From: Megamerina dolium
Lineage: Eukaryota; Arthropoda; Insecta; Diptera; Megamerinidae
Assembly (NCBI GenBank): GCA_963854835.1
Contig: OY978526.1
Location: forward strand, 28,757,073-28,821,072
Reading direction: 5' to 3'
DNA length: 64,000 nucleotides
Under the pieces are notes generated by a model that did no database searches, was not told where the DNA came from, and was given only the letters and a program-made list of their open reading frames with translations. Shown in pieces: positions 35,890 to 46,600 of the stretch (position 1 is its first letter; every line of letters starts with the position of its first letter). The position numbers and the translations under genes were made by a program.

Positions 35890-36964
35890 GTTGTATTGCA
35901 CTGCCACCCTATGTCTATTGTGCATCCCATCATGGACTAGAGTATTTCTCTAAGTCTAACAGACTTCAGCAGATTTTCCGGTATTATAAATTCCCCTAAG
36001 TTTTTCTTTCTTGTGTGCATAAGTGCTGGGCACGTTCCCAACAAATGTTTTGTAGTTTCATTCTCCTCCTTGCAATATCGGTAAGGAGTTCGGTTTCCTC
36101 CGAAAAGATTCCCAGTTGCATTAGGTGATAATTCTGCCTGCAGTGTCTTGTCAATAATCCCTTGATAAACCTTATACTATTCTTATTTAAACTGATACAT
36201 TCCTCAAGTCGTTTTAGGTTATAGCTCCCTAAAAGTGTCTTGGATTGGGACAACCCAGTTTTCCCAGTATTATTGTCTTTCTGATCTTTCACTTATTTTA
36301 ATGAGCATGGATAAAGCTCCTTTGCCCAGACCACTGAAGGGCTCTGGGCCTACAAGGGGTATTGCTGCTCCCTTCCTGGCAAGCCTATCCGCTAGTTAGT
36401 TGCCTTCAACTCCAATACGTTCTGGAACCCAAAGGATCCATAATTGGTTATTTTCATGAAGTTTATTCAGCTTGTGAAGATATTCCCACACCAATTTTGA
36501 TTTCACCTGGTTAAAGTTCAATGCCTTGATAACAGCCTGATTGTCTGTCAGGATTGCAATCGTTCTATTCGGGTATTGGCGCATGATGTTAAAGTGGGCA
36601 CACCTGTCAATCGCGTATATTTTCGCTTGAAAGACAGCAGTATTGTTACCTAAAGGCTCCGAGTATTTTATCCCCAAGCCTATCACTCCTGCTCCAGCCC
36701 CTTCATTAGTCAAGGAGCCGTCCGTAAACCATGTTATCAGGTTCTGGTTTTTCCCGTATGTTTTAGATATACCTTCCCATTTGTTTTTGTTACTGAGTTC
36801 TGTTTGGAATCGCTTAGTAAAGCTTAATTCCATATGCATTGAGTCCCTAGGCATTCCGACTTCAGGATGTTGTTTTATTAGAACATCATATTTCTTGCGG
36901 ACCATCCATCTGCCTGGTGTGCTATTAACAGCAGTCATTCTCATGATAACCCACTTTGCTATTA
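35890..36964 (-). pseudogene. LINE pol remnant: RNase H plus zinc-binding tail
   Basis: On the minus strand a 182-codon frame (36396-36944) contains an RNase H domain. The active-site blocks are TWFTDGSLTNEGAGAG, AVFQAKIYAID and AILTDNQAVIKALN, with the end block WILWVPERIGVEGN. The usual Glu after GN (G-N-E-L-A-D) is a TAA stop here. The next codons, LADRLARKGAA, continue in frame, so one point mutation ended the frame. Frameshifts lead into another frame (35996-36292) with SLNKNSIRFIKGLLTRHCRQN and NYHLMQLGIFSEE, the C-terminal tail. It lies in the 15.6-kb intron, opposite to the host gene. RT is missing. It is younger than the 8180 and 23040 remnants, judged by its longer open frames. Confidence 0.87.
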
Positions 36965-39313
36965 TCTAACTAGGCTACAAATTTTCAACATGTCCTACGT
37001 ACATTAGTGTGGTTCAAAATATAATTTTTTCGCAAGATCGGATTCTTTCAGTTGAAAAGTTGCGATATGTTATCAGTTTAACGTTTGAAAATTTTTTGGC
37101 TGTATTGCAAAATATATTTTATGGCCTTTAAAGTTATTCACGAATAATATTTACGTATAAAAACAACGAACTAAGATTTTAGAGCAACCCAGCAAAGGTT
37201 CTTCGGAGCTACCGAAGTGCTTTAATGTCGACGAAAGTATTTTGTAATAATGTCGAATTTTTCTTTTTGTAACAAGTTTTCGGACCGATTTAATATAAGT
37301 TTATACCGTAAATAAGCCTCTGTGTATATAGCCAACATTACTATGACCATTAATTGATGTTGTTCTCTCTGTGCTGAGGAAGTACTTAAGACAATGCAAT
37401 AAATATTTTTGAGTTTCAATCTCTTCAAAGTTTGTCTATCTTTAAGAGATAGTGTACTTACGTGTATATAAAGCGAATATTCTTATTTGATAATTAAATG
37501 CATTTTCATTCCTATTTCATTGTAAAATATTCTTGTTGTTGTTGATGCATTTATTGTTATTCATACAAACAAAATTGAGAAATTGTAACCTTTGAGATGG
37601 ACACACTTGTGCTTGTTCATGCATATATGAATGTTGTTTATTGTTTATTTTTGTATTTAACTTTTAGTACGTAGTACTACAACTAGCTTTTACCTTGAGT
37701 TTAAAATGTTTCAATTTTGCACAAATAACAACAATTAGAATATTTGTATAAATATTTGTGTGTCTGTCTGTGTGTGTATATATATAACACTCATTGGCTA
37801 TTGTATATTATTTTGTTATTTGTATCATCCTCTTCTTCCGAAGTATGATAGCATCATTGTAAAGCCTATTATGTATTTGTATTGTAGACACGTTCACAAA
37901 CAGATTACAAATACTCAACAAACAGTACAGCAGACATAACGTAATACTGTTTGGAATATAAATTATATATGTAAGCATATGTAAGCATGCTCATGAAATG
38001 CTTACAAAACACTAACTAATTTTATAATTTTACAAAAATTACTAACTAAAAAGCAATCATTTGCAAAACTCTTCTTGTAAGAACTTGTATTAGTGTATTT
38101 TATAATTATTTTGTAGTATTTTTGAGCTTTTCCAAAGTGTAATTTATCGCATTTCATCTTATAGTAAACCGTTTGGTTTGTTGGGTTACCTTGTATGTTG
38201 GTAAGATTTTAATAAAATTGCTTTTGTGCTCTTAAATCAATTAAATCCATTCTTATTTTGGCAAAGTGAAACAATTGAAATACTTGCAACCATGTAAAAT
38301 AAGAACAACAACAACAAGCATAAATTTTTTACTTGATTTCATTGTAATTTTAATTTAATAGAATCGAAAAAAGACCACAATTTATACAGAGACACACAAA
38401 CTCGAAATCATAAACGTACCGATAAATAATTAAAATGCAATATATGTTTGCAGTATGTAGATGATGAAACCTATAGAAGCAATATAAGTAATCAAAAATA
38501 AATGAACGATTGAATGAATTTGACTATTTTTACTACTTTAGTGGTTGTTGCAAATTATTTAATAGCAATTGTGGTAGAACTGTATGATACGAGTTGAAAC
38601 AAGATGAGTATTTCTTGCTCAAAATTGTTGCTTGATTACATCTGAATTCGAAGAGTCTGTTATAGTATATAAAAAAGATCCTTATAAATTTTTACGAAAT
38701 GTTCATTTTAGTTCTTATTTTTTTCGTCCTAATTTATTTAATCAATCACAAACAGTAACAAAAGGCAACACAATCGATGCCATCAGCATGCTCATCATGA
38801 TCGTAATCATTCCCATCCCCATTTCCATTATTACCATAATCATTTTTCTCATCATATTCTTGAGCTCCTTGCATTTTGTAGAATAATTTCAATTCAATTG
38901 ATTTCTTTCAATTCAATTGTATGATTGAAGATTTATTTAGGTTACGTCTCTCTATTTTTCTCTCTCTCTCTCTCTTTGTTTGGTTTTCTCTATTCGTATT
39001 GTGGCGTTGGTGTTGTACGTTTGTCTGCACAAATATAAATTATATTTAGGAAATTTTTATGCATGAATATATTCATTGTTACCCAAAACAATCAGTAAAT
39101 TTAATTTCCTTTCGTAAAAATATTCCATACAAACGCAAATACATACAAACACACATGTAGATGAATAAAATGTATTGAAAAATGATTTTATTAAAATTTT
39201 ACAATTCATTTGCATTTCAAATTTGCATCTATTGGTGTTTAGATTTTATTCAAAATAATTGAAATGCTTGATAGAAGATATTTGTTGGGGTGAGAGTTGA
39301 GCAAAATACTTAA
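36965..39313. other. Intron sequence, AT-rich
   Basis: No gene or repeat recognised beyond short GT/TA tracts near 37755-37785 and a CT run near 38958-38975. A frame at 38632-38886 encodes an Ile/Met-rich hydrophobic peptide from TCAT-rich DNA, and I do not take it as a gene. Confidence 0.5.
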
Positions 39314-39315
39314 TA

Positions 39316-40381
39316 CCTAGTCAAGTCATAAATATTGATACACAATTAAATGCATTCATTACGAATGCAATATTGGGCGCATCCATTTCATCTTGACTGC
39401 GATTTGACAGCTGATATTTATGCTTCATTTCCACGTAAAAAGTTTTTGGCATCAATTGTTCACAATCATGGAATGGGGTGACATCGAAAATCGTATTGTT
39501 GCAGTTGGCCTACTAAAATGCAATATGGAAAAAGGTGATATCTTTCGGACGTTGCGACCGCTCGGAATCACTCGAAATTGAATGTGTATCGTGCTGTGAA
39601 GTTGTTTGAGGATACTGGTGGAGTACGGGACCGTCAAAGATCCGGCCGTCAGCGCTCTGTGAGAACTCGGAAAGCGATCAAAGCCGTGAAGAAATGAATC
39701 GACCGAAAATTGCTGCAAATTTAAATCCATGCCAATGAAGATTTTGGATTCATCGCGTACAAGCCACACACTGGACACCTGCGCACGGCTACATTGGAGG
39801 GAAAATGCAAGCGAAATTCGAAAGCATCACACTGCCGGTACGCTCACAGGCAAATTCTGTTTACTGACGAGAAAATCTTGACCGTAGAAGAATCGTTCAA
39901 TAAACAGAACGATTATGTGTATGCTTGGTCATTCAGAAAAGCATCCCAACTCATCCCGATGATCCAAAGAGACCTCTGCTCCAGCTCACAAAGTAAAAAC
40001 GACTTAACTGTGCTGAAAAACAACATTTCGGACTTCATATCAACGGATGATGACAGCCAACTGGCTGTCCAGACCTCAACCCGTTAGAGGGCATGGCTTG
40101 CTGCTCTGCTCGACACCCAAATATTGAGTCGTTGAAGTAAGCCCTTGTCTGTGCAGTGAACAATTTCCCCATGCATTAAGTGCATCCCGCTATCGATGAG
40201 TGGCCAAATCGCTTCACGTCGTACTGGAAGGCAAATGGAAATCATTTCGAATAAGTTGTTCTAAGATTTGTAGCCATTGAATAACCCAATAAAAAGAAGA
40301 AAAAAAAAGTTTTGAAAAATATTATTTCTTTTTCATTTGGCGTCGCTTTTTCTGTGTACCAATATTTATGACTTGACTAGG
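39316..40381 (+). mobile_element. mariner-like element, complete ends, internally deleted (1,066 bp)
   Basis: A DNA transposon of the Tc1/mariner superfamily with both ends present. The left end starts CCTAGTCAAGTCATAAATA. The right end is its inverted copy (TATTTATGACTTGACTAGG, ending at 40381). The match continues inward as TTGATACACA versus TTGGTACACA, about 27 of 28 bases. Both sides are flanked by TA (39314-39315 and 40382-40383), the duplicated target of this superfamily. The transposase inside is broken, so the element can only have moved with help from elsewhere, or it decayed after insertion. It sits in the intron between exons A and B. Confidence 0.95.
39468..40254 (+). pseudogene. 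mariner transposase pseudogene
   Basis: From the ATG at 39468 the frame gives MEWGDIENRIVAVGLLKCNM. A shifted frame then gives NVYRAVKLFEDTGGVRDRQR and SGRQRSVRTRKAIKAVKK, the helix-turn-helix linker region. A third piece (39794-40087) has ILFTDEKILTVEESFNKQND, carrying the first catalytic Asp (T-D-E-K). The central block with the second catalytic Asp is deleted: text jumps from PMIQRDLCSS to NISDFISTDD. In another frame CPDLNPLEGMAC, HPNIESLK and IDEWPNRF...ANGNHFE complete the C-terminus, with the last catalytic Asp in P-D-L-N-P. The 787-bp span is about 250 bp shorter than a full mariner gene. Stops and frameshifts make it dead. Confidence 0.92.
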
Positions 40382-40383
40382 TA

Positions 40384-41163
40384 GTCACGCTGGATATATT
40401 TTCCAAGCATCGAATGCATTTTTATAAAGCACAATTTTCGAAATTGTTGTATGTCCTAAAAACACTAAGAAATCATGAAATTTTCTCAAATCAAAACAAT
40501 CCTCAACAAGGTCTATATAAGGTGGTGTGGCAAAAGTATTTGCGCAAGCATAATTTTGTAGGGAAATTACACTAATGGTTGAAATTACGGGGCAAAGAAG
40601 TTTTACAAAAATACAAAATAAAGCAAAAATTAGTGGATTGCTGCTATATTCACTCTATGGAAGCAATGAAAGCCAATTTTAGAACAAAATTTCAGTTTTG
40701 TAGTTGAAACCCCCCAAGAGGCGGTTCTAGGTGGTAAATATGTTTAGAAAAAAATCTTGTGTGGTGATTTCTGGGTAGCTTTGGAATCATTTGTTACTTT
40801 TCGAGTAGAATAAAAAATAAGTCGATTTGAAATGGATACAAATTTAAACCTACTAACTCTTGTTGTTACTGTCGCAAAGCGTTTTTCCCAAATCACTGCC
40901 AAAAGTTTAATAAACAGATGCATAAATAAAAAATAATAATAAATAACGGTACCTTCACATAATTGCTCATAATTTGAGTATGTATTCATAGATTTGCTAT
41001 GTCGATACCTCATGTCCTTTGCAAAAGGAATGAGCTCGCATGTAAATATAAGTCCATTCTTGTTTTTACGATTTACATTCTTCCAAATTCTCAACAATAT
41101 TTTGTTATTTTGCAATAAAACAATAAACTCATTTCTGACGTTCTGATGTGAAGAAACCCACTA
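40384..41163. other. Intron sequence
   Basis: AT-rich. The only mobile-element hint is GGTGGTGTGGCAAAAGTATTTGCGC at about 40520-40545, which resembles a Tc1-like end, but no partner end was found. Nothing else is recognised. Confidence 0.4.
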
Positions 41164-41165
41164 TA

Positions 41166-41719
41166 AAGGGTGATCCAATAAGAGCTTCCGGATTTTTTTT
41201 TTAATAAAATGCATTAAAATCAATGTAATCATCAAAAATTTGAGACGTAAGTTCGATTTACGAAATTTAATGTTTGAAAATAATTTCCTTTAAATGTTAT
41301 CCGCAACTTGCTCTTACATGATCCATTCTATGGGTCTTATTTACGAGCATTTCGGCCGATATTTCGTTAATTAGGCGCGTTATGTTCGCTTCTAATGCAG
41401 GAATCAATTATGGTTTATTGTCGACATAAACAAGTGAAAAGTAATCCAACGGCATCAGATCACAAGACAGGAATACCATAAGCCTACCACAACATCCTAT
41501 GAACACCATAAAGTGGTCGAAGAGCACGAAAAACATTTCTTACTGAATACTGGTTCTGGAAATAAATTTCCATAATTTGTAAACGTTTTGGCGTTAGTCT
41601 ATTCATGGTGAAATGTCAATGAATAATGAACACAAATGTGATATGAACATGACAGTTGTTAGGCATGAGATGTCCGAGAATCCTTATTGGAAAAATGTAC
41701 CTCCTATTGGATCACTCTT
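41166..41719 (-). mobile_element. Short mariner-derived element (554 bp) with terminal inverted repeats
   Basis: The left end AAGGGTGATCCAATAAGAG and the complement of the right end, AAGAGTGATCCAATAGGAG, are imperfect inverted repeats. TA lies on both sides (41164-41165 and 41720-41721). On the minus strand, from ATG at 41606, it reads MNRLTPKRLQIMEIYFQNQY, the N-terminus of a mariner-type transposase. Decayed C-terminal residues lie toward 41300. The catalytic middle is gone. It is an internally deleted, non-autonomous relative of the element at 48251-49069, with which it shares the context TTTCACCATGAAT around the start codon. Confidence 0.85.
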
Positions 41720-41721
41720 TA

Positions 41722-42738
41722 CAATTGTTTTTAATAATAAAATAAATTTTTAACTATTCAAACAGCTTCTGTTTACGATAAAAAAAAAAGCTGACAAGGT
41801 CGGTCAATCATAGTAAAAGAGAATGTATATTAAATTTAGGACAATTCACAAAAAAAAAAATAATAAAAAATAATATAAAGAGAATATAAATTAAAATTAT
41901 CAGTCCTTTTATGTAGTTGCCCCCTTTTCTATTCAATGCTACATATAATTTAAGGATGCATTTCAGTACTTCAAATAACATTTGTTACAATGTTATATAT
42001 AATATTTACATATATAGTATAGCTATAAGTATAACCTTACAAATGCAATAGTTGCAGACATATAACTATCAGACTTTGATCCGCATAGAAAAATTAAAAT
42101 TTTTCTATATCCAATGTATCCAGTGATCGTATGCAAGTACTTTGGAAACTTTTCAAAACATATGTCACACACATACACGCATATGTATGTTATATATAAC
42201 ATAATCTGAAATCCATATTCATTACAAGTTGGTCGTTTCGTCGTTGGTTACATTGTCCTTTTTTTTTTGAGTTGAGTGCATAAAGGTTAGAGGAATTTCT
42301 CCCTAAGTAAAACTTTTTATCACTTTTTCCATCTACCGTTAGCTCTTAAATCATTTTAATAGCTTGTATCTATCTATCTCATGTGAATATTACACGCACA
42401 AACACACATACATACAATTTCATACACTTGATTATCCTATACATATATGCGCCGTATATTCATCTACTGCCGCCAACAGCCATTTCATTTTACTAACATT
42501 TTCATAAAACACATATTTTTGCTACTTCCTCTACTTCTCAGTCGAGAATACAAATCATTTCTTGCGTCCATTACACACACACACACACACCCACACAGAA
42601 ACACTGAAAAGTTAATAGCCTCTTATACATATTTCGAGCATAAGAGACAAGTAGGTATAGAACAAAGAAAAAAGAAAGAGAAAATAAGGTGCATAATGAT
42701 TTAGAATGAGTAAATCAGAGACGTTTGTGTACCTTCGT

Positions 42739-42772
<34 letters not shown>

Positions 42773-43168
42773 ACGAAACCTAATATTACCTTCATCTCTT
42801 AACGGGTATAAAATAATATGAATGGCTCCAAAGTGAAAACTTTTTAATACAATTTCACAGCCCTGTAGCACAATGAGAGGAAGCAAAAAAAGAAAAACGA
42901 AAATTTACAATAGTATTAGTAGTGATATCACTACATCGTACAACGGTGACTACTATTAAAAATGTCCCATAACGCTATTTAACACATTCTTGCCTCAACA
43001 GAAAGATTCCAACATTCAACACTCATACACGTAAATAGGTACACTACACGATAAATGAATAAGTTCATATGGTGTCGATATTGTTGGTAAGGTATACTTG
43101 AATAAATTAGACTATGGAAATGAAGTAAAAAAATTAGTATATCATGTATATAATGTTGTTTGGATAGG
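41722..43168. other. Intron sequence with CA/GT microsatellites
   Basis: AT-rich. It contains a CA run at about 42573-42590 and a GT run of about 29 bp at 42741-42769. No gene or element is recognised. Confidence 0.5.
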
Positions 43169-44450
43169 TTTTTTTTTTTTTTTTTTTTTTTTGTTAGCTT
43201 ATTTTTTTTTATTGAATCTTTCTTAAATACAAGAAACTAACAATAAGTATTAAAATCTTACAAACTAAATAAAACTATGTGATATCCCCTACGTTCCATC
43301 ACAATTTGGTGAGTCGCGAGATGTAGCAATTTTACAGCATATTCAGTGTGTCTTTTCTTTTTAATCGACGATGCCCCTTGCTCAGCAACAATTGCCTAGC
43401 AAGGGGATTCGGATGATTGTGTAATTTTTGAATGTAGCTTCTGCAGGACATTGCAACTTCCTCAGAAATTGTGGATACATTTAAATCTCGATGGATGTTA
43501 ACGTTCCTCATATACCAAGGCGCGTTTACAATAATTCGCAGACACTTGGATTGTATTCGCTGCAATTTTTCGATATTAGAGGGAGATGCGGTGCCCCAAA
43601 ACTGAATACCATAAGTCCAGATTGGTTTCAGGATTGCTTTATATAATAGCACTTTGTATTCAAGATTCAACTTTGATCTTTTGTGTAACAGCCACCATAA
43701 CTGATTCATTTTAAGCTTGATCTGAGTTTTCTTTGCCTCTATGTGATTTTTCCATGTCAGCCTTCTGTCGAGGTGAATACCCAAGTACTTTGTTGAGGAA
43801 CATTGTGGAACTGATTGGCCATTAATTTTAAGTGGGGGACATGTATCTAGCCTTAGCGTGAAGGTTACATGTACGCTCTTTGATTCATTGACTTTTATAC
43901 GCCATTTTGCTAGCCAGATTTCGAGAGAATCGACATGAGTCTGCAGGAGTTTAGTAGCTTCTATGGGGTTAGAGCGAGAGCACAATATTGCCGTATCATC
44001 AGCAAAGGTCGATATGAATGTATAGTTATTGTTGGGCATATCTGAAGTGTATAAGAGATACAGTAAGGGACCCAAAACGCTTCCTTGAGGAACGCCAGCG
44101 TGAATATCCAATGGATTTGTTGTGTAATCCTTGTGATGTACGAGAAATTGTCTTTTCGTGAGGTAGCTACTAAGCAATGAGGAGACATTTGCAGGCAGTA
44201 ATAGTTTGAGTTTGTAAATAAGGCCATCGTGCCATACTTTATCGAAAGCTTGAGTGATATCAAGAAAGACAGCTGAGCAATACTTTTTTTCTTCAAAAGT
44301 GTTCCTTATCAGAGTTACAATGCGGTGGACTTGTTCTATTGTGCCGTGCTGTTTTCTAAATCCAAACTGATGTTGAGGAATCAGTTGGTTGAGATTAATA
44401 AATGGAGTTATATTCATGACAAGTAGCTTTTCGAATACTTTAGAAACACC
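43169..44450 (-). mobile_element. Jockey-type LINE, copy J2, 5'-truncated
   Basis: Minus-strand LINE with a poly(A) end, read as 24 T from 43169. It is the longer copy of the family. From 43261 to about 44154 it matches J1 (5581-6474) at a constant offset, with only four substitutions seen. It extends about 300 bp further 5' than J1. Its 5' border is near 44450, where the coding frame gives way to the satellite-like array. I found no target duplication: the left flank is ordinary AT-rich DNA and the right flank is the array, so the site may have been rearranged. Confidence 0.9.
43332..44450 (-). CDS. Partial but uninterrupted Jockey-type reverse transcriptase
   Basis: Open from the truncation point to the stop. 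The first Met, used here for numbering, gives 361 residues, but it is internal to the family's pol, since in-frame SKVFEKLLV precedes it. Visible are HQFGFRKQHGT (residues 16-26), motif A AVFLDITQAFDKVWHDG with Asp53, motif B AGVPQGSVLGPL (107-118), and F-A-D-D (138-141), the catalytic pair in place of the more common Y-A-D-D. Next come the thumb block STKYLGIHLDRRLTW and the C-terminal connection with LKPIWTYGIQFWG. The full C-terminus lacks RNase H, as is usual for Jockey. The endonuclease and ORF1 are lost by truncation. No stop or frameshift has accumulated, in keeping with a recent insertion. Confidence 0.92.
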   Translation of the reverse strand, partial: GVSKVFEKLLVMNITPFINLNQLIPQHQFGFRKQHGTIEQVHRIVTLIRNTFEEKKYCSAVFLDITQAFDKVWHDGLIYKLKLLLPANVSSLLSSYLTKRQFLVHHKDYTTNPLDIHAGVPQGSVLGPLLYLLYTSDMPNNNYTFISTFADDTAILCSRSNPIEATKLLQTHVDSLEIWLAKWRIKVNESKSVHVTFTLRLDTCPPLKINGQSVPQCSSTKYLGIHLDRRLTWKNHIEAKKTQIKLKMNQLWWLLHKRSKLNLEYKVLLYKAILKPIWTYGIQFWGTASPSNIEKLQRIQSKCLRIIVNAPWYMRNVNIHRDLNVSTISEEVAMSCRSYIQKLHNHPNPLARQLLLSKGHRRLKRKDTLNML

Positions 44451-44631
44451 ATCAAACTTCTATGATCACCATGAAAATCAATATGTTCTATGTATAACTC
44501 TGAATAGAACCAGTAACTAGTTATGAAAGAAATACATTTATTCTATGATATAGTCTTGAACAAAATATATAAGAATCGAGTAATCATCAAACACTTCCAT
44601 ATTTCGGCGAAACTCATAAGACATCATTGAA

Positions 44632-44995
44632 AAAAAAAAAATAAATATGTGGCACTTAAAGCCCCAAAGGGCTCATTGGCCGAGCTTCTCTTCCATTACT
44701 GTTGTGCGTCTTAAATTTGGACAGTATTAGAAGGGACCTACTTATTTTAGCCGGTTCCGAACGGCAGAACACTTGTGACATCTTTTTTTCTGAGCTTTGT
44801 CACAGAGTTCTTTAAGAAACTTTTTCATGGCAAGTTGTTACTGTCGGAAGAATTGCCAATTGCTTGCCGACAGGTGGGTACCATTCGAAAGAAAAATCTT
44901 ATCGATATTAAATTTGTTATGCATCAGCCGGGGATCGAACCACGACCTACAGATCAGAATGCGAACACACTAACCCCTGAGCTATGGCACCCACT
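44632..44995 (-). mobile_element. SINE copy S5, full length with 12-bp target duplication
   Basis: Complete minus-strand SINE. The tail AATAAATATGTGGCAC is at the left and the tRNA-like head, ending GAGCTATGGCACCCA, at the right. Perfect 12-bp direct repeats GACATCATTGAA flank it (44620-44631 and 44996-45007), so the borders are well defined. It was inserted into a type A/B junction of the satellite-like array. The length is about 364 bp. Confidence 0.95.
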
Positions 44996-46013
44996 GACAT
45001 CATTGAACATCATCATAAAAACTGATTTTCGTAAAAATCAATATATTTCAAAAAAAAAATATATTTCATACGAATATATATTATTGAGCAGAAACTAAAA
45101 AAATGGTTAAAACGTGTGCATTCATATTAATATATACCCTTTAAACTAAAGATATTACAATCAAATCACCTTCAAACATCATGAAATTTCAGCAAACGCC
45201 ATAAAACATCATGGAACATGATCATACGAAAATCGCTTCCCCTACAAATCAAACAGATACCCATAAAATAGGATTGTTCATTTTACGATATACTCCTAAA
45301 CTAAATAAATTAGATTACGATCAAACACCATCCAACGTCAGCGAACACCATAAATCATTGTCCAGCGTTATCATATGAAAATCACTTTTTCTATAAAAGA
45401 ATGTATTCCATATTTATCATTGAATAGAACCAGTAGATGGTTTTAAAACATGTGCGTTCGTTCTATGAAACACTTTAAAACTAAATATATTCAGATCGAT
45501 TCACAATCAAACACCATCAAACTATGCTGATCACTATAAAAATCAATATGTTCCATATATCATATTGACATTTGACTCTCGGACAAAATATATAAGAATC
45601 AAGTAATGATCGAACGCCATAAGGCATCATTTAACATCATCATAAAAACTGATTTTCCTAAAAATTAATATATATCATATATATCTTTGAGGAGAACCAA
45701 AAAAAAAGCTATAAAACGCTTGCTTTTATTTTAATGTACACTCTTAAGCTAAAGATATTACAATCAACTCACCTTCAAACATCATCAGCTTTCAGCGAAC
45801 ACCATACAACATCATGAAACATGATCATAGAAAAATCGCTTCCCTTACAAATCAATATATGTATTCTATGCATTCCATATATACTATTAAGTAGAATAAA
45901 CAGATAACACGATCGTTCATTTTATGATATACTTCAAAACTAAATAAATTTGATTACAATCAAACACCATCAAACTTCAACGAATACCACAAAAATATCG
46001 TCTAATATTATAT

Positions 46014-46370
46014 GGGTGCCATAGCTCAGTGGTTAGTGTGTTCGCCTTCTGAACTGTAGGTCGTAGTTCAATCCCCGGCTGATGCATAACAAATTTAATA
46101 TCGATAAGATTTTTCTTTCGAACGGTATCCACCTGTCGGCAAGCAATTGGCAATTCTTCCGACAGTAACAACTTGCCATAAAAAAGCTTCTTAAAGAACT
46201 CTGTGACAAAGCTCAGAAAAAGTGATGTCACAAGTGTTCTGCCGTTCGGAACCGGCTAAAATAAGTAGGTCCCTTCTAATATTGTCCAAAATTTAAGACG
46301 CACAACAGTAATGGAAGAGAAGCCCGGCCAATGAGCCCTTTGGGGCTTTATGTGCCACATATTTATTTCA
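46014..46370 (+). mobile_element. SINE copy S6, full length, best view of the tRNA-like head
   Basis: A + oriented SINE. The 5' end GGGTGCCATAGCTCAGTGGT contains an RNA polymerase III A box (46022-46033). AGTTCAATCC (46065-46074) is the B box. Their spacing is that of a tRNA, so the head is tRNA-derived. The body follows (CTGTCGGCAAGCAATTGG, GTTCTGCCGTTCGGAACCGG, AATGAGCCCTTTGGGGCTTT) and the tail is ATTT-rich. It is inserted in a type D monomer of the array. The flanks (AATATTAT left, TTATTATCATAT right) suggest only a short duplication. The minus-strand open frame through it is not a gene. Confidence 0.93.
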
Positions 46371-46600
46371 TTTTATTTATTATCATATAAAAATCGCTTC
46401 GCGTAGAAATCAATATATTCCTTATATGCATATCATTGAGTAGAACAAACAGATAGCTATAAAACACGAGCCTTCACTCTATGATATTCTCTTAAACTCA
46501 CCATCAAACACACATAAAACATCGTCGAACATTGCCGTACGTCAATCGCTAGTCCTATAAATCAATACTCGTATATTCCATGAACTGTTGAGTAGATCGA

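Larger units (their letters stand above)
44451..46600 (+). repeat. Satellite-like array with higher-order structure
   Basis: Outside the two SINEs, this region is built of diverged monomers of about 110-210 bp. They share CATCAAACACCAT, GATCA-AAAATC, ATTGAATAGAACCAG and ACTAAA-ATAT blocks. Four monomer types can be told apart and recur in the same order. Type A (GATCACCATGAAAATCAAT) is at 44464 and 45530. Type B (CATCATAAAAACTGATTTTC) is at 45010 and 45638. Type C (CATGATCATACGAAAATCGC) is at 45218 and 45820. Type D (TATCATATGAAAATCACT) is at 45369 and, split by SINE S6, near 46003/46381. Further decayed units follow to about 46600. This is a higher-order tandem repeat of about 600-700 bp, present twice. 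It is non-coding. Confidence 0.75.

Noticed and set aside
38632..38886. 84-codon frame with an Ile/Met-rich hydrophobic end
   Set aside because: Derived from TCAT-rich simple DNA; no splice or domain support.
44775..45098. Similar 84-107-codon frames in SINEs (also 45977-46231)
   Set aside because: The frames lie across a tRNA-derived SINE body and are short-lived in other copies; SINEs do not code for protein.
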